64,000 bases of DNA from a candidate division CSSED10-310 bacterium (GCA_016931515.1 JAFGEQ010000006.1:62001-126000); one strand, 5' to 3'; numbered from the stretch's first letter, positions 44,046 through 53,521 are shown. Notes: generated by a model from the sequence alone, not told the origin. Made by a program: numbers and translations.

Positions 44046-46493
44046 TCATTCAGAATCAGACAGAATATCTTCAACATCCCTATAGCCGGGAGTTTCCTCC
44101 TGAATTTCTTTGAAAACAGTGATTGCGCTTGTCTGGTGTCCGGCAAGTTTCATTGTCTGAGCGAGATCGTATTTCAGACTAACCATCTCGTGAGAATCTG
44201 CTTCTGCATTCTTGATTGCCCGTGTTAACACGGCAAGCGCCTTGTCATACGCTCCAAGCTGAGTGTAGCAATGTGCCAGAGTGCTGGCTGTTTTGACCAT
44301 ATAGTCAGAAAAATCGAGTGCAATCTGAAATTCGGCAATCGCCTCTTCGATCAAACCCATCTCCATGTAAGCAATACCAAGATTATAATGGGTTTCCGGA
44401 TCTTTCTCCTGTTCCCGTGAAATCAGGTCCTCCCGAAATTCACGAACAACTTCAGCGAGACCCGATGATAATCCCCCTTCATCCGTTGCCATTGCTGAAG
44501 AATCCCCTCGACCCACCGCGCTGCCCAGCGGGATATCCATACTCTTCGGAGCATGGTCATCTAAACCTACGGACAACGTCGATATCTCTTCCTCCTGTTC
44601 AAGAGAATAAAGAGGAGCCAGATCGCCACTCATCGGAGATTCCTCCGCCACGCCAATCCCTTCTATCGCTTTGATTCGCTTACTGAGTTTGGCATGACCG
44701 GGTACCAGCGCCAATCCATTTTTAATAATCAGAACAGCCTGTTCCGCATGTGATTGTTTGATCAGTATCTCCGCTCTTCGATCAATGGTTTCGGCCATTG
44801 CATCCAGTTGACCCATCCGTTCATACACTTCGGTTAACCGTTCCAGAGATTCTTCATCATTCGGTGCCGATATAAGGATGGAATTCAGCCGTTCGGACGC
44901 TTTCTCCAACAAGCCGTATTTCATATAGACACCCGCTTCAATCCTGAACTCACGCAATTGATCATCAGACGGCTCGAGAGACGGTTTCGGCACATCCTTT
45001 TTAACTGCAACAGCTGGCTCGTCTTCACCCTCGATTGTGAACAGATCGTCGGAAATATCGATATCCTTGTCTGGCGATTGTGTCATTTCCGTAAGCGGAG
45101 TATCCATGAATACCGGTAAACCACTCTTCTCGATCTCCTCCGTTTCAAACAGTTTGTCGAATACAACTTCATCTGTATCGAGTTCGAGTATTTTCATGCC
45201 GGTATCGGATGTATCAATCGCTTGCATATCCAGATCGAGAATACCGGCAGATGCTTTTTCATCTTTCATACCGTCAAAAGAGGGCTGTGCTACCAGGCGG
45301 CTTGTATCAATAGGCCGTCCTCGGAATTCTATGGATATCTGATTGAAGCGGTGTTTCACTTTCTGATCCTGCGGATCCATTGAAAACAATCGCTCATAAA
45401 TATTATAACTTTCCTCGAGTTTCCCTTGAGTATAAAAAAGTTCTGCTATCTCTTCGAATGTTTTCTTCACTTCCTCATGGCGATTAAGCTTCTGAAAGAT
45501 CTCAATCTTTCTTTCGAGAATAGGAATGTTTTCGGGCGCTAATCCTTGAAGCTGATTCAACAGATCGAGTGCGTGATCGTTGTTGTTGCGTTCAACTGCC
45601 AGATTGATAATCTCTTTTAAAAATTTGAAAGCGGACTCAAAATCGCCGTTCTGTATGTACAATTGTCCAAGAATTTCAGTCAATCCATCCTGGGAAGGGT
45701 CAATTTTATAAACCTGTGAATAGACCTGTATTGCATCATTATAACGCTGATTATCAACATAAATCTGTCCGATCGACATCAATGCATCAACATTCTCCGG
45801 ATTCTTCTCCAGAATTTGATCCAGAAGCTTTCGAGCTTCGCCTGTTCGACCCTCCGCCATGTATGCCCCGACAATACCTTTAAATGCTGCTTCATGTTCA
45901 GGGACATCCGCCAGAGCCACTTCGAAACTTTTAATAGCTGCAATAATTTCCCCGCGTTTTAAAAAAGCATCGCCAATTTTCACTCTCTCATCTGCTGCTT
46001 TTGCGGAAAATCCTTTCTGAGCGTAAAGCGTCGCCAGCCGCTCACGAATTGATATATTTGCCGGGTCGAGATCTGCAATCTGCCGATAGGAGTCCAAGGC
46101 AGATTCAACATTGCCGTGATGCTCGTAATGCTTGGCTAAAAACTCGTATTGACTGATGGCATCCTGGATCAGACCCTGATCAGCATAGAGATGTGCGAGT
46201 TTTTGATAGGTTTTGGTGCGTTCCGGATCATGTCGCAGAATTTTTTTATAGATCGCCAGAGCACGAGTCATAAAGCCACGGTTTTCATAGTATTCACCGG
46301 CTTTCTCATACTCCAGGATCGCGTCCTTGATTTCCTTTGAACGTATCAGTAAATCACCGATCGTGTTGTTGAGACTGTTATCACCATACTCTTCCTGGGT
46401 CAGCTTGCGATATTCCGCAACTGCTTTCGAATACTGACCTTTTTTGGTGAATTTTGCGGCGTTTTTCAGAATTTTGCTTTTGTTGACAGCCAT
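44046..46493 (-). CDS. Large cytosolic TPR protein
   Basis: An 815-residue protein of tetratricopeptide repeats with no signal or membrane segment. Repeats fill residues about 5-390 (for example NAAKFTKKGQYSKAVAEYRK, LDSYRQIADLDPANISIRER, AIQVYSQVYKIDPSQD) and about 520-810 (ETHYNLGIAYMEMGLIEEAI). They are separated by an acidic, probably disordered linker (about 405-515). Such proteins act as scaffolds; large TPR proteins of this kind occur in several deep-branching diderm lineages. GAGGGAATGAG precedes the ATG. The partner is unknown. Confidence 0.88.
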   Translation of the reverse strand: MAVNKSKILKNAAKFTKKGQYSKAVAEYRKLTQEEYGDNSLNNTIGDLLIRSKEIKDAILEYEKAGEYYENRGFMTRALAIYKKILRHDPERTKTYQKLAHLYADQGLIQDAISQYEFLAKHYEHHGNVESALDSYRQIADLDPANISIRERLATLYAQKGFSAKAADERVKIGDAFLKRGEIIAAIKSFEVALADVPEHEAAFKGIVGAYMAEGRTGEARKLLDQILEKNPENVDALMSIGQIYVDNQRYNDAIQVYSQVYKIDPSQDGLTEILGQLYIQNGDFESAFKFLKEIINLAVERNNNDHALDLLNQLQGLAPENIPILERKIEIFQKLNRHEEVKKTFEEIAELFYTQGKLEESYNIYERLFSMDPQDQKVKHRFNQISIEFRGRPIDTSRLVAQPSFDGMKDEKASAGILDLDMQAIDTSDTGMKILELDTDEVVFDKLFETEEIEKSGLPVFMDTPLTEMTQSPDKDIDISDDLFTIEGEDEPAVAVKKDVPKPSLEPSDDQLREFRIEAGVYMKYGLLEKASERLNSILISAPNDEESLERLTEVYERMGQLDAMAETIDRRAEILIKQSHAEQAVLIIKNGLALVPGHAKLSKRIKAIEGIGVAEESPMSGDLAPLYSLEQEEEISTLSVGLDDHAPKSMDIPLGSAVGRGDSSAMATDEGGLSSGLAEVVREFREDLISREQEKDPETHYNLGIAYMEMGLIEEAIAEFQIALDFSDYMVKTASTLAHCYTQLGAYDKALAVLTRAIKNAEADSHEMVSLKYDLAQTMKLAGHQTSAITVFKEIQEETPGYRDVEDILSDSE

Positions 46494-46539
46494 CTCATTC
46501 CCTCTTAATTGTGTTTTCTCAGACTAGCAAGTTTAAGGC

Positions 46540-47340
46540 TTATGGAGCTTTTCTGTCAAGCAGCACCGTATAGTCTCGATATGTGCCGTCAGCCAGCGTA
46601 TTCGCCAGTTTCCTCTCGGGTTCTGTTAAGCCGTCTACTTCAAAACGCACATGGAAATGCTCTTCAAATGCATTGATGATTTCTTCCTGGAGCCGATCAA
46701 GAGACCACTCCTCTCCCAAAAGCATCCTGACAGACGCCACACGCTCGAATGAAGCCTCTGTCTGCCTCCTCATCACCGCACCCCAATCCTCAGCCCGATA
46801 GTCCAATAAAAGAGATCCCTGTTGCAGAACACGATCCCGTGTACGCTTTTGAGCGGATCCGATCAGTTTTTTTCCATCGACCAATATCTCAAAAGCAGAC
46901 GAACAGGCAAAACATGATGTCAGTGAACCTGCCGAACCCCTGGTCTCCCGGGGTGCCATATCCGCCTGGATACCCAACGCCCGGCATGCTTTGCAGAACG
47001 CATTTCCAATTTCCTTGTAGCAATCAAGAAGACTTAAACCGAATGGGAAATCAGAGGTGGATCCACTGATGGAATATGTCAGCTCACTCGCGTGCAGAAC
47101 CGCTTTCCCTCCCGTGATCCTACGGATAACCGGTATTTTATGATCCCGGCAGTAATCCAGATTAACATGCCGCTCAACAGGCTGTGCCATACCAACAGTC
47201 AGTGTCGGATGATGCCATGTGTATAGACGAAGAACCGGTGGAGAATTACCGGGACGATGCAATAACACCTCGTCAATCGCCATGTTCGAAGAGCCTGAAA
47301 GGCTCCCATCTAGAATCAAATTCCAGATATCCTGATTCAT
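46540..47340 (-). CDS. lipM: Octanoyltransferase LipM-like (biotin/lipoate ligase family)
   Basis: The family transfers octanoyl from acyl carrier protein to lipoyl domains or GcvH, or attaches free lipoate. The 266-residue protein has RRITGGKAVLHASELTYSIS, much closer to LipM (RRPTGGRAVLH) than to LplA, a Cys in TSCFACSSAFEILVDGKKLI at the place of the LipM acyl-cysteine, and GSAQKRTRDRVLQQGSLLLD. There is no extra C-terminal domain as in full LplA. It starts 7 bases after the aminotransferase stop, with a weak ribosome site. Lipoate ligase activity is the alternative. Confidence 0.85.
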   Translation of the reverse strand: MNQDIWNLILDGSLSGSSNMAIDEVLLHRPGNSPPVLRLYTWHHPTLTVGMAQPVERHVNLDYCRDHKIPVIRRITGGKAVLHASELTYSISGSTSDFPFGLSLLDCYKEIGNAFCKACRALGIQADMAPRETRGSAGSLTSCFACSSAFEILVDGKKLIGSAQKRTRDRVLQQGSLLLDYRAEDWGAVMRRQTEASFERVASVRMLLGEEWSLDRLQEEIINAFEEHFHVRFEVDGLTEPERKLANTLADGTYRDYTVLLDRKAP

Positions 47341-47347
47341 CCGGTGA

Positions 47348-48544
47348 TCAGGCTGACCGGGTCGAGTAGATGTCCAGAGCTTTTTCCAGGAGATCCACTG
47401 CGTCGATCAGGTCGTCTTTCTTTAATACATATGCCATCCTAACCTGGTTTCGGCCGAGACCTTCTGTTGCATAGAATCCCGAACCCGGAGCAACCATCAC
47501 GGTTCGACCCTCGTATTCAAATTCCTCCAGTAAAAACCTGGCAAAATGATCGGAATCGTTAACCGGCAACGTGACCATCATGTAGAATGCTCCGCGCGGT
47601 TTTTCACAGAACACGCCCTGAATACGGTTGAGTCCTTCGTGGAGAATATCTCGACGACTCTTGTACTCTTTGATAACTTCATCCATAACGGAATCCGGAA
47701 GATCCACCGACGCCATCGAACCGATTTGTTCCAGAGTCGGCGGGCAGAGACGCGCTTGACCCATCCGCATGACAGCATCCAATACGGCATTATTTCGTGT
47801 GACGAGGCATCCGATTCGAGCCCCACAGGCTGAATATCGCTTGGAGACACTGTCGACCATGATGGCGTGAGACGTCAATTCAGGGAAAGACATGACGGAT
47901 ACTTGCTGGAATCCATCATATGTGAACTCACGATACACCTCATCGGAGATCAGAAATAAATCATGTTTTCTTACGAAATCCGACAGTTCTTTCAACGACT
48001 CGCGACTGTAAACAGCTCCGGTCGGATTATTCGGATTGCATATCACGATGGCTCGAGTCCGGGAAGTCAACCGTTTCTCGAACTCCGACAAAGCTGGAAT
48101 CATAAAACCGTCTTCCGCACTTGTCGGAACGCCGACCACCCTGATACCCGCCAATGCTCCGAAACCATTATAATTCGTATAGAATGGCTCCATTACCAAA
48201 ACCTCATCTCCATCGTCTGCGACGGCGATCAGGGCAAACAGCAACGCTTCAGAACCGGCTGTCGTTACGAAAACCTGGTTGTCCTTCAAACCGATATTAT
48301 ACTTGTCATAATATCGAACCAGCGCTTTTCGATATTCGGGTAAGCCATTGGATGGTCCATATTCGAGGACCGGGTTGGAATACTCTCTGATCGCACGAAG
48401 GAATTCCGGGGGTGTATGAATATCCGGTTGTCCAATATTCAAATGATACACATGGATTCCACGTTTCCTGGCAGCGTCCGCATACGGTGCAAGCTTGCGG
48501 ATCGGACTATAGGGCATACTTTGAGCTCTTTTCGATATATTCAT
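47348..48544 (-). CDS. Class I PLP-dependent aminotransferase (aspartate/aromatic type)
   Basis: This 398-residue enzyme begins SKRAQSMPYSPIRKLAPYAD and has LNIGQPDIHTPPEFL, NPNNPTGAVYSRESL, DEVYREFTYDG, the PLP lysine in DSVSKRYSACGARIG (about residue 233) and a late Arg in GRNQVRMAYVL, matching the aspartate aminotransferase Ib group. The amino-acid substrate cannot be fixed. GGAGTTTATC precedes the ATG. Its promoter probably lies in the divergent gap shared with the transporter, and lipM follows in the same transcript. Confidence 0.9.
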   Translation of the reverse strand: MNISKRAQSMPYSPIRKLAPYADAARKRGIHVYHLNIGQPDIHTPPEFLRAIREYSNPVLEYGPSNGLPEYRKALVRYYDKYNIGLKDNQVFVTTAGSEALLFALIAVADDGDEVLVMEPFYTNYNGFGALAGIRVVGVPTSAEDGFMIPALSEFEKRLTSRTRAIVICNPNNPTGAVYSRESLKELSDFVRKHDLFLISDEVYREFTYDGFQQVSVMSFPELTSHAIMVDSVSKRYSACGARIGCLVTRNNAVLDAVMRMGQARLCPPTLEQIGSMASVDLPDSVMDEVIKEYKSRRDILHEGLNRIQGVFCEKPRGAFYMMVTLPVNDSDHFARFLLEEFEYEGRTVMVAPGSGFYATEGLGRNQVRMAYVLKKDDLIDAVDLLEKALDIYSTRSA

Positions 48545-48616
48545 GATAAACTCCTGCTGGATAATTCACTCGAAGACTATTCGACTTCAGATCAAGATTT
48601 ATAAAGGATTACATAC

Positions 48617-48665
48617 CTTGTCAATGCCAAGCGTCCTGTTTATTGACAAGAAAACGGATGTCAAT
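48617..48665. promoter_or_regulatory. Palindromic operator-like element with embedded divergent -35 boxes
   Basis: CTTGTCAAT (48617-48625) and ATTGACAAG (48642-48650) are exact complements 16 bases apart, and a third TGTCAAT lies at 48659-48665. Each arm contains TTGACA, one facing each way. On the minus strand TATAAA follows at 15 bases, possibly for the aminotransferase. The plus-strand -10 is weak. It lies between divergent genes, as a shared operator would. Confidence 0.5.
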
Positions 48666-48715
48666 CAAAATAAAGCATCTTTAGAATCATCAGGTTTGGA
48701 CATAGCGAGGCAATT

Positions 48716-50416
48716 ATGGAACAGAGAAAACTATGGGATAACCGGACAGGTTTTATTTTGGCGGCGATCGGATCTGCTATCGGACTTGGGAATGTATGGC
48801 GTTTCCCTTACATCTGCTACAAGTATGGAGGGGGAGCATTTCTGATACCCTATCTCATCGCATTATTTACAACGGGCATTCCACTGATGATCCTGGAATT
48901 CAGTCTGGGACACCGGATGGCCGGTGGAGCACCGTCAGCGCTGGGCAGGATCCGGAAAAACTGGGAATGGCTGGGCTGGCTGGCTCTGCTGGTCGCATTC
49001 GTGATTACAATTTATTATGCCGTTATCATGGGTTGGTGTCTCGATTATATAGGATTTTCGACCAATCTGGCATGGGGCGACAATCCAGGAGATTTCTTTC
49101 TCAAGGATTTTCTCGCAGTCGCCCCGGACCATTTCACGATGGGATCCGTTCGACCATGGATCGCTGCAGGTCTTTTCCTGTCATGGATAGCCATCATCGG
49201 AGCCATTTGGAGAGGTACGAAAACCGTCGGCAAGGTTGTGTATATCACAGTATTCTTACCATGGTTGTTGCTGTTGGTGTTTCTGCTGAGAGGTATAACC
49301 CTTCCCGGAGCGTTTGCAGGATTAAACTATTTTCTGAAACCCAATTTCGCTGCGCTGGCAGACCTCGAAGTCTGGGCGGCCGCTTTTACTCAGGTGTTTT
49401 TCTCTCTCTCCCTCGGATTCGGTGTCATGATCGCCTATGCGAGTTTTCTGCCCCGAAAATCGGATATCGTCAATAACGCCTTCATCATCAGCCTCCTGGA
49501 TGCAGCAACCGCCTTCGTTGGCGGCCTTGTCGTATTCTCAACGTTAGGATACTACGCCCATACTACCGGGCAACCGGTCGAATCCGTAGTTAAAGCCGGA
49601 CCCTCCCTCGTTTTTATCACCTACCCGACTATCATCAGCCTCCTGCCCTTCATGCCCAGATTCCTCGGAATACTTTTCTTTCTCATGCTGTTTATGCTCG
49701 GTATTGATTCGGCATTCTCGCTTGTCGAATCCGTCGTTACCGGTATCATTGACAAATTTAATACTCCCAGGACTCCTACACTCCTGGCTGTCGGCACAGT
49801 CGGCTTTCTCCTCGGTCTCTTCTTCTGTACAAAAGCAGGACTGCTCTGGCTGGATGTCACAGATCATTTCATGAACCAGTTCGGGCTGATGACAGTCTGC
49901 CTTCTCGAGGCCGTTTTAATTGGATGGATCGTTACAGCTGAGCCTCTGCGAAAACATGTCAATCTATTTTCGGAGATTAGAATCGGAAAGTGGTGGGATT
50001 TTCTGCTTAAATTCTTTATTCCTATCGTTCTCTCCGTACTGCTGCTGAACTGGCTTAATCAGAGAATTACAGCCAGTTATGAGGGATATAAACGTTCCGC
50101 CGAATTCCTGGGTGGATGGTTGCTCGTTTTTCTGCTCCCGGTTGTAAGCGTTTTCCTGATGGGAGCACGCAAGATCGGATGGATGCTGACTGGCCTGTTT
50201 GGCGTTACTCTCGCAATCTCATTGGTTTCTTATCGGCAGGGCGTCGATTTTTCCGGGATTGTGATCGCATCGATCACATTTATTATTTTATTCGGCGGAG
50301 CCGGATTATGTATCATTCGGGGCAATATAACCGATGATGATTTCACTGAGAATCCTGCCGGTGATGGCAATGGAGAAGTGGTTGTTCCGGAGGAAGACTC
50401 AGGGCTGCCCGGCTGA
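48716..50416 (+). CDS. Sodium-dependent transporter, NSS (SNF) family
   Basis: NSS transporters import amino acids or related amines with Na+. The 566-residue protein has the unwound TM1 signature ILAAIGSAIGLGNVWRFPYI, the following YKYGGGAFLIPYLIALF and about 12 membrane segments, longer than LeuT (about 510) by a short acidic C-terminal tail (DGNGEVVVPEEDSG). GAGG precedes the ATG. The substrate is unknown; the adjacent divergent aminotransferase suggests an amino acid. The last 18 bases overlap the convergent GT2 gene. Confidence 0.93.
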   Translation: MEQRKLWDNRTGFILAAIGSAIGLGNVWRFPYICYKYGGGAFLIPYLIALFTTGIPLMILEFSLGHRMAGGAPSALGRIRKNWEWLGWLALLVAFVITIYYAVIMGWCLDYIGFSTNLAWGDNPGDFFLKDFLAVAPDHFTMGSVRPWIAAGLFLSWIAIIGAIWRGTKTVGKVVYITVFLPWLLLLVFLLRGITLPGAFAGLNYFLKPNFAALADLEVWAAAFTQVFFSLSLGFGVMIAYASFLPRKSDIVNNAFIISLLDAATAFVGGLVVFSTLGYYAHTTGQPVESVVKAGPSLVFITYPTIISLLPFMPRFLGILFFLMLFMLGIDSAFSLVESVVTGIIDKFNTPRTPTLLAVGTVGFLLGLFFCTKAGLLWLDVTDHFMNQFGLMTVCLLEAVLIGWIVTAEPLRKHVNLFSEIRIGKWWDFLLKFFIPIVLSVLLLNWLNQRITASYEGYKRSAEFLGGWLLVFLLPVVSVFLMGARKIGWMLTGLFGVTLAISLVSYRQGVDFSGIVIASITFIILFGGAGLCIIRGNITDDDFTENPAGDGNGEVVVPEEDSGLPG

Positions 50417-51148
50417 TTGCATTCCTTTGTATTGTCGGGAAAATCGGGTACCGTATTTCGCAATGAGTCGAGCCATTTCCCGCATGGCCCGAAGGATAAC
50501 TTTAATATTCCCGCCACTGGGTGTGCCGGCATGTCGTGGAAGATGCCGTACGCCGCATTGGACGATTCGGAATCCCTGACGCTGGGCTTGCAGGAGCATT
50601 TCGACATCGATCATTGCTCCATTTGAGGTCATGTTGATTGAATCCAAAACATTCCGCCGGTAAATTTTAAATGCGCAATCCGGATCCTTAATGCGAAGGC
50701 CTAAAATCAGGAAGACCGCTTTCTCAAAAAGCCATGTGTTCAGCTTCCTGTGCCATGGATCCTGGCGACCCACCCGGAAGCATGTGACAACATCGGCATG
50801 GTCAATCAGCGGAAGAACAGTACGTAATTCAGACATGTCGAACTGACCGTCACCATCCGTATAGAACACGAGTTCCTTTTCCGCTCCTTTAAATCCACTC
50901 TGTAGCGCGCCACCATATCCCATGTTTGCCCGGTGATGAATGACGCGGACGCCCGGATGCCCAGTCGCCAGGTCATCCGCCAGAACACTCGTTCCATCAG
51001 TGCTGCCGTCGTCAACAATAATAATCTCGTAATCTTGAGTCAGTTCCGGACATATGGAGACAGCTTCGCGGATCACATGTTCGAGGTTTTCGCGTTCATT
51101 GTGAGCTGGAAAAAACAGGGTTACACTCATGCCGGTCAGCGCATCCAT
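50399..51148 (-). CDS. Glycosyltransferase family 2 (dolichol-phosphate-mannose synthase-like)
   Basis: A 249-residue GT-A enzyme with TLFFPAHNERENLEHVI, IIIVDDGSTDGTS, the metal-binding FYTDGDGQFDMSEL and KDPDCAFKIYRR. No membrane helices follow, so it is the DPM1-type soluble form. It likely makes an undecaprenyl-phosphate sugar, the usual donor for GT-C enzymes such as those at 8-24 kb; this link is inference. Starts at 51148 and 51130 (MSVTLFF) are both possible; neither has a clear ribosome site. Confidence 0.88.
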   Translation of the reverse strand: MDALTGMSVTLFFPAHNERENLEHVIREAVSICPELTQDYEIIIVDDGSTDGTSVLADDLATGHPGVRVIHHRANMGYGGALQSGFKGAEKELVFYTDGDGQFDMSELRTVLPLIDHADVVTCFRVGRQDPWHRKLNTWLFEKAVFLILGLRIKDPDCAFKIYRRNVLDSINMTSNGAMIDVEMLLQAQRQGFRIVQCGVRHLPRHAGTPSGGNIKVILRAMREMARLIAKYGTRFSRQYKGMQSAGQP

Positions 51149-51221
51149 AATGGCGGGACATTATCAGAGAGACCTGATGAAGGCAATGCCTGTTCATGAA
51201 TGATTTTTTGAAATCTTCACA

Positions 51222-51554
51222 TCAGGTTTCCTGTTTTATTGACAGAAACTGCAGACCGACATCATATCGATTGAAAGACACACGTTTGCAGTGAACGACT
51301 TTGGCTCGAGTTTTTACAATGTGCCCGTCACTGGCTTGAATATTCAAATCCAGTTCACTCAGGACCGGCATGTAGTTTTCAATCCGAATCAAGGCACCGG
51401 TTTTGGACAAATTGACGGTAAAACCGGTACCGGTCATCACTCTGTTCAGACGTGAATTTGTATAGTTGTAAGTGACACTGGCCCGTATGGGTTTACGCGG
51501 ATATTTGCGCTTGTTGAAGGCAGGTTGGGCAGGATCATTTACCATTGCAGTCAT
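51222..51554 (-). CDS. PilZ domain protein
   Basis: PilZ domains bind cyclic di-GMP and control motility, exopolysaccharide or attachment. The 110-residue protein is a single domain with both ligand motifs: RKYPRKPIRASV (RxxxR type) and VNLSKTGALI (NxSxxG), ending VGLQFLSI. GGGAG lies close before the ATG. It is alone, divergent from the dcw promoter. No diguanylate cyclase is present in the window. Confidence 0.87.
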   Translation of the reverse strand: MTAMVNDPAQPAFNKRKYPRKPIRASVTYNYTNSRLNRVMTGTGFTVNLSKTGALIRIENYMPVLSELDLNIQASDGHIVKTRAKVVHCKRVSFNRYDVGLQFLSIKQET

Positions 51555-51676
51555 ACTCCCATGCTGAATTAGAAAGAGTGTACAGAAAAAAACCTGCGTT
51601 TTGCAAGGATTTGCATAAAAATACAGGGGATCTTTCCATTATATTAATATCTCCCCAAATGTGCGTCCATTTTTGC

Positions 51677-51705
51677 TTGACACAGAGAGCAGAGTTTCCG
51701 ATAAT
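51677..51705 (+). promoter_or_regulatory. Near-consensus promoter of the dcw cluster
   Basis: TTGACA (51677-51682) and GATAAT (51700-51705) are separated by 17 bases, a perfect -35 and one mismatch in the -10. It is 118 bases upstream of mraZ, and MraZ boxes start at the next base, so transcription would begin inside them. Confidence 0.75.
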
Positions 51706-51740
51706 CCCAATTGAGCCCATTGATTCCCATTTCTGCCCAC
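51706..51740 (-). promoter_or_regulatory. MraZ operator: four TGGG boxes at 10-bp spacing
   Basis: CCCA occurs at 51706, 51716, 51726 and 51736, exactly 10 bases apart, reading TGGG on the minus strand. MraZ is known to bind direct TGGG repeats with this spacing near its own promoter. The array covers the expected transcription start of the promoter at 51677-51705, so autorepression is expected. Confidence 0.8.
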
Positions 51741-51823
51741 TTTTTCAAGTGCATACGAGGTGGAAAGAGAGGGAAATTATCCGGGAATCATCCGGCATTG
51801 GACCGGTGTGATGGAGAAATTAA

Positions 51824-52270
51824 ATGTCGGGATCTCTATACGGCAAATATGAAAAGTCCATTGATGCCAAGGGACGGCTGAACATTCCAAAGGTATTCAG
51901 AGATGAGCTGTTCAAGCAGGAAGGTGGAGATATTTTTCTCGTGACGATGGACAAGGTATTGATGGTTTTCACGGAATCGACATTTGATACCATTGACCGT
52001 CAGATTCGGGACAAGTCACCTCTAAGCAGGAAGGCAAGGGAGTTTCAGCGGATATGGGGATCCATTGTCACTCCTTTGACATGGGATCTTGAGGGGCGCA
52101 TCAAGTTGACGGAATGGCAGAAGCGGTATGCTGGAATCGATCGAGATGTTGTTCTGATCGGAGCATGGAACCGGCTGGAGATCTGGTCGCGCGAAAAATT
52201 TGAGTTGGAATTCAGGGCGGATGATCAAAAGTTTTCCGACATGGCGGATGAATTGAACTTCCTGGATTAG
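51824..52270 (+). CDS. mraZ: Transcriptional regulator MraZ
   Basis: MraZ is a ring-forming AbrB-fold DNA-binding protein that represses the dcw cluster and is the usual first gene. The 148-residue protein has two copies of the swapped-hairpin motif: DAKGRLNIPKVFRDE near the N-terminus and DLEGRIKLTEWQKRY near residue 90. GGAGA precedes the ATG. Its predicted operator lies 85 bases upstream. It is 28 bases before rsmH. Confidence 0.96.
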   Translation: MSGSLYGKYEKSIDAKGRLNIPKVFRDELFKQEGGDIFLVTMDKVLMVFTESTFDTIDRQIRDKSPLSRKAREFQRIWGSIVTPLTWDLEGRIKLTEWQKRYAGIDRDVVLIGAWNRLEIWSREKFELEFRADDQKFSDMADELNFLD

Positions 52271-52298
52271 CCAGGGATTGTAATTGGAAGGAAATCGA

Positions 52299-53243
52299 AT
52301 GGAACACCTGCCGGTGATGGTAGATGAAGTTTTACTTTATCTGGGCCATATTCAGGATGGTCTTATCATCGACGGGACATTGGGATCGGGGGGTCACTCA
52401 GAGGCCATCTTGTCGGCAACACCGGATTCAGTAACGGTTGTTGGCATCGACCGGGATGCTGCTGCAGTGCAGGCGGCTTCCGCTCGATTATCGGTTTTCC
52501 GATCCCGGTTTATCGCGATTCATGGAAATTACTGTAATTGGACCGGATGGAAGGATCGCCTCCCGAAGCATCCGGTGATGGGGATTCTCCTGGATCTGGG
52601 TCTTTCATCAACTCAGCTGGAGTCACCCGGAAGAGGATTTTCGTTCAGGGATCGCGAATCTCTTGACATGCGATTCGACATGACTCTTGACATCCCGACC
52701 GGTGCCGACCTGGTTAATTCCTTATCCGAACAGGAATTGGCTGATATCATTTATCGTTATGGTGAAGACAGATCGTCCCGGCGCATTGCTCGAGCGATTG
52801 TCCGGAGACGGTCCGGCGACCGGTTTGAGACTGCCCTGGATCTGTCGAACACAATTGCACAACTATTTCATGGTTCCAGTCAGATTCATCCTGCAACCCG
52901 GACATTTCAGGCACTTCGCATTGCCGTCAACAGCGAATTGGATCATCTGCAGACAGGTTTGGAAACAGCTCATTCTGTATTGGCAGAAACAGGTCGTTTG
53001 GTCGTCATCTCCTATCACTCTCTCGAAGATCGAATCGTCAAACGATTTTTCATTAAATATTCCGGGAAATGCATTTGTCCCGATACTCTTCCGGTCTGCC
53101 AGTGCAACAGGACAGCAGGATTTCAAATTCTGACGCGCAGGCCGCTCATGGCCAAGGAAGGGGAAGTACGGAATAATCCACGATCCCGATCCGCCAAGCT
53201 TCGGTGTGCCGAACGACTTCGGGAAAAAGGAGTTGAAGTATGA
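52299..53243 (+). CDS. rsmH: 16S rRNA (cytosine1402-N4)-methyltransferase
   Basis: RsmH (MraW) methylates N4 of C1402 in the ribosomal P site. The 314-residue protein starts MEHLPVMVDEVLLYL, with SAM-site GTLGSGGHSEAIL, GILLDLGLSSTQL, RGFSFRDRESLDMRFD and VVISYHSLEDRIVK. The ATG at 52299 has GGAAGG upstream; a TTG at 52284 would read through that site. It overlaps ftsL by 4 bases. Confidence 0.97.
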   Translation: MEHLPVMVDEVLLYLGHIQDGLIIDGTLGSGGHSEAILSATPDSVTVVGIDRDAAAVQAASARLSVFRSRFIAIHGNYCNWTGWKDRLPKHPVMGILLDLGLSSTQLESPGRGFSFRDRESLDMRFDMTLDIPTGADLVNSLSEQELADIIYRYGEDRSSRRIARAIVRRRSGDRFETALDLSNTIAQLFHGSSQIHPATRTFQALRIAVNSELDHLQTGLETAHSVLAETGRLVVISYHSLEDRIVKRFFIKYSGKCICPDTLPVCQCNRTAGFQILTRRPLMAKEGEVRNNPRSRSAKLRCAERLREKGVEV

Positions 53244-53521
53244 AATGGCAACGGTATATCTGGACGGCTACAATCATCGCCATCTGGATAATCTCTCTGA
53301 TGATTGTCGACTCAGCCGCAAAACAGACGCGCATGGGGTATCAGCAGCAGAATCTTCGGATCCAGCAGCAGAGCCTCGACGAATCCGGCTTGCGGCTTCA
53401 GTGCGAAATGTCGGTTTTGCATGATCTGGAAAAAGCGCAGGCATTTGCGGACGTGCAAGAAATGGAAAACCCGAAGCCCGAGCAAATCATCATTGTTGAT
53501 GAAAACGATGGAGCACGGTGA
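53240..53521 (+). CDS. ftsL: FtsL-like cell division protein
   Basis: FtsL links FtsQ/FtsB to the FtsW-FtsI synthase at the septum. The 93-residue protein has a short cytosolic start, one membrane segment (about 6-24, YIWTATIIAIWIISLMIV) and a periplasmic helix with heptad character (QQQNLRIQQQSLDESGLRL). Sequence identity in this family is low, so the call rests on size, topology and position between rsmH and ftsI. AAGGAG precedes the ATG; the ends overlap both neighbours by 4 bases. Confidence 0.8.
   Translation: MKWQRYIWTATIIAIWIISLMIVDSAAKQTRMGYQQQNLRIQQQSLDESGLRLQCEMSVLHDLEKAQAFADVQEMENPKPEQIIIVDENDGAR

Noticed and set aside
48796-49476. 226-codon frame inside the transporter gene
   Set aside because: It overlaps the NSS signature region in another frame and has no ribosome site.
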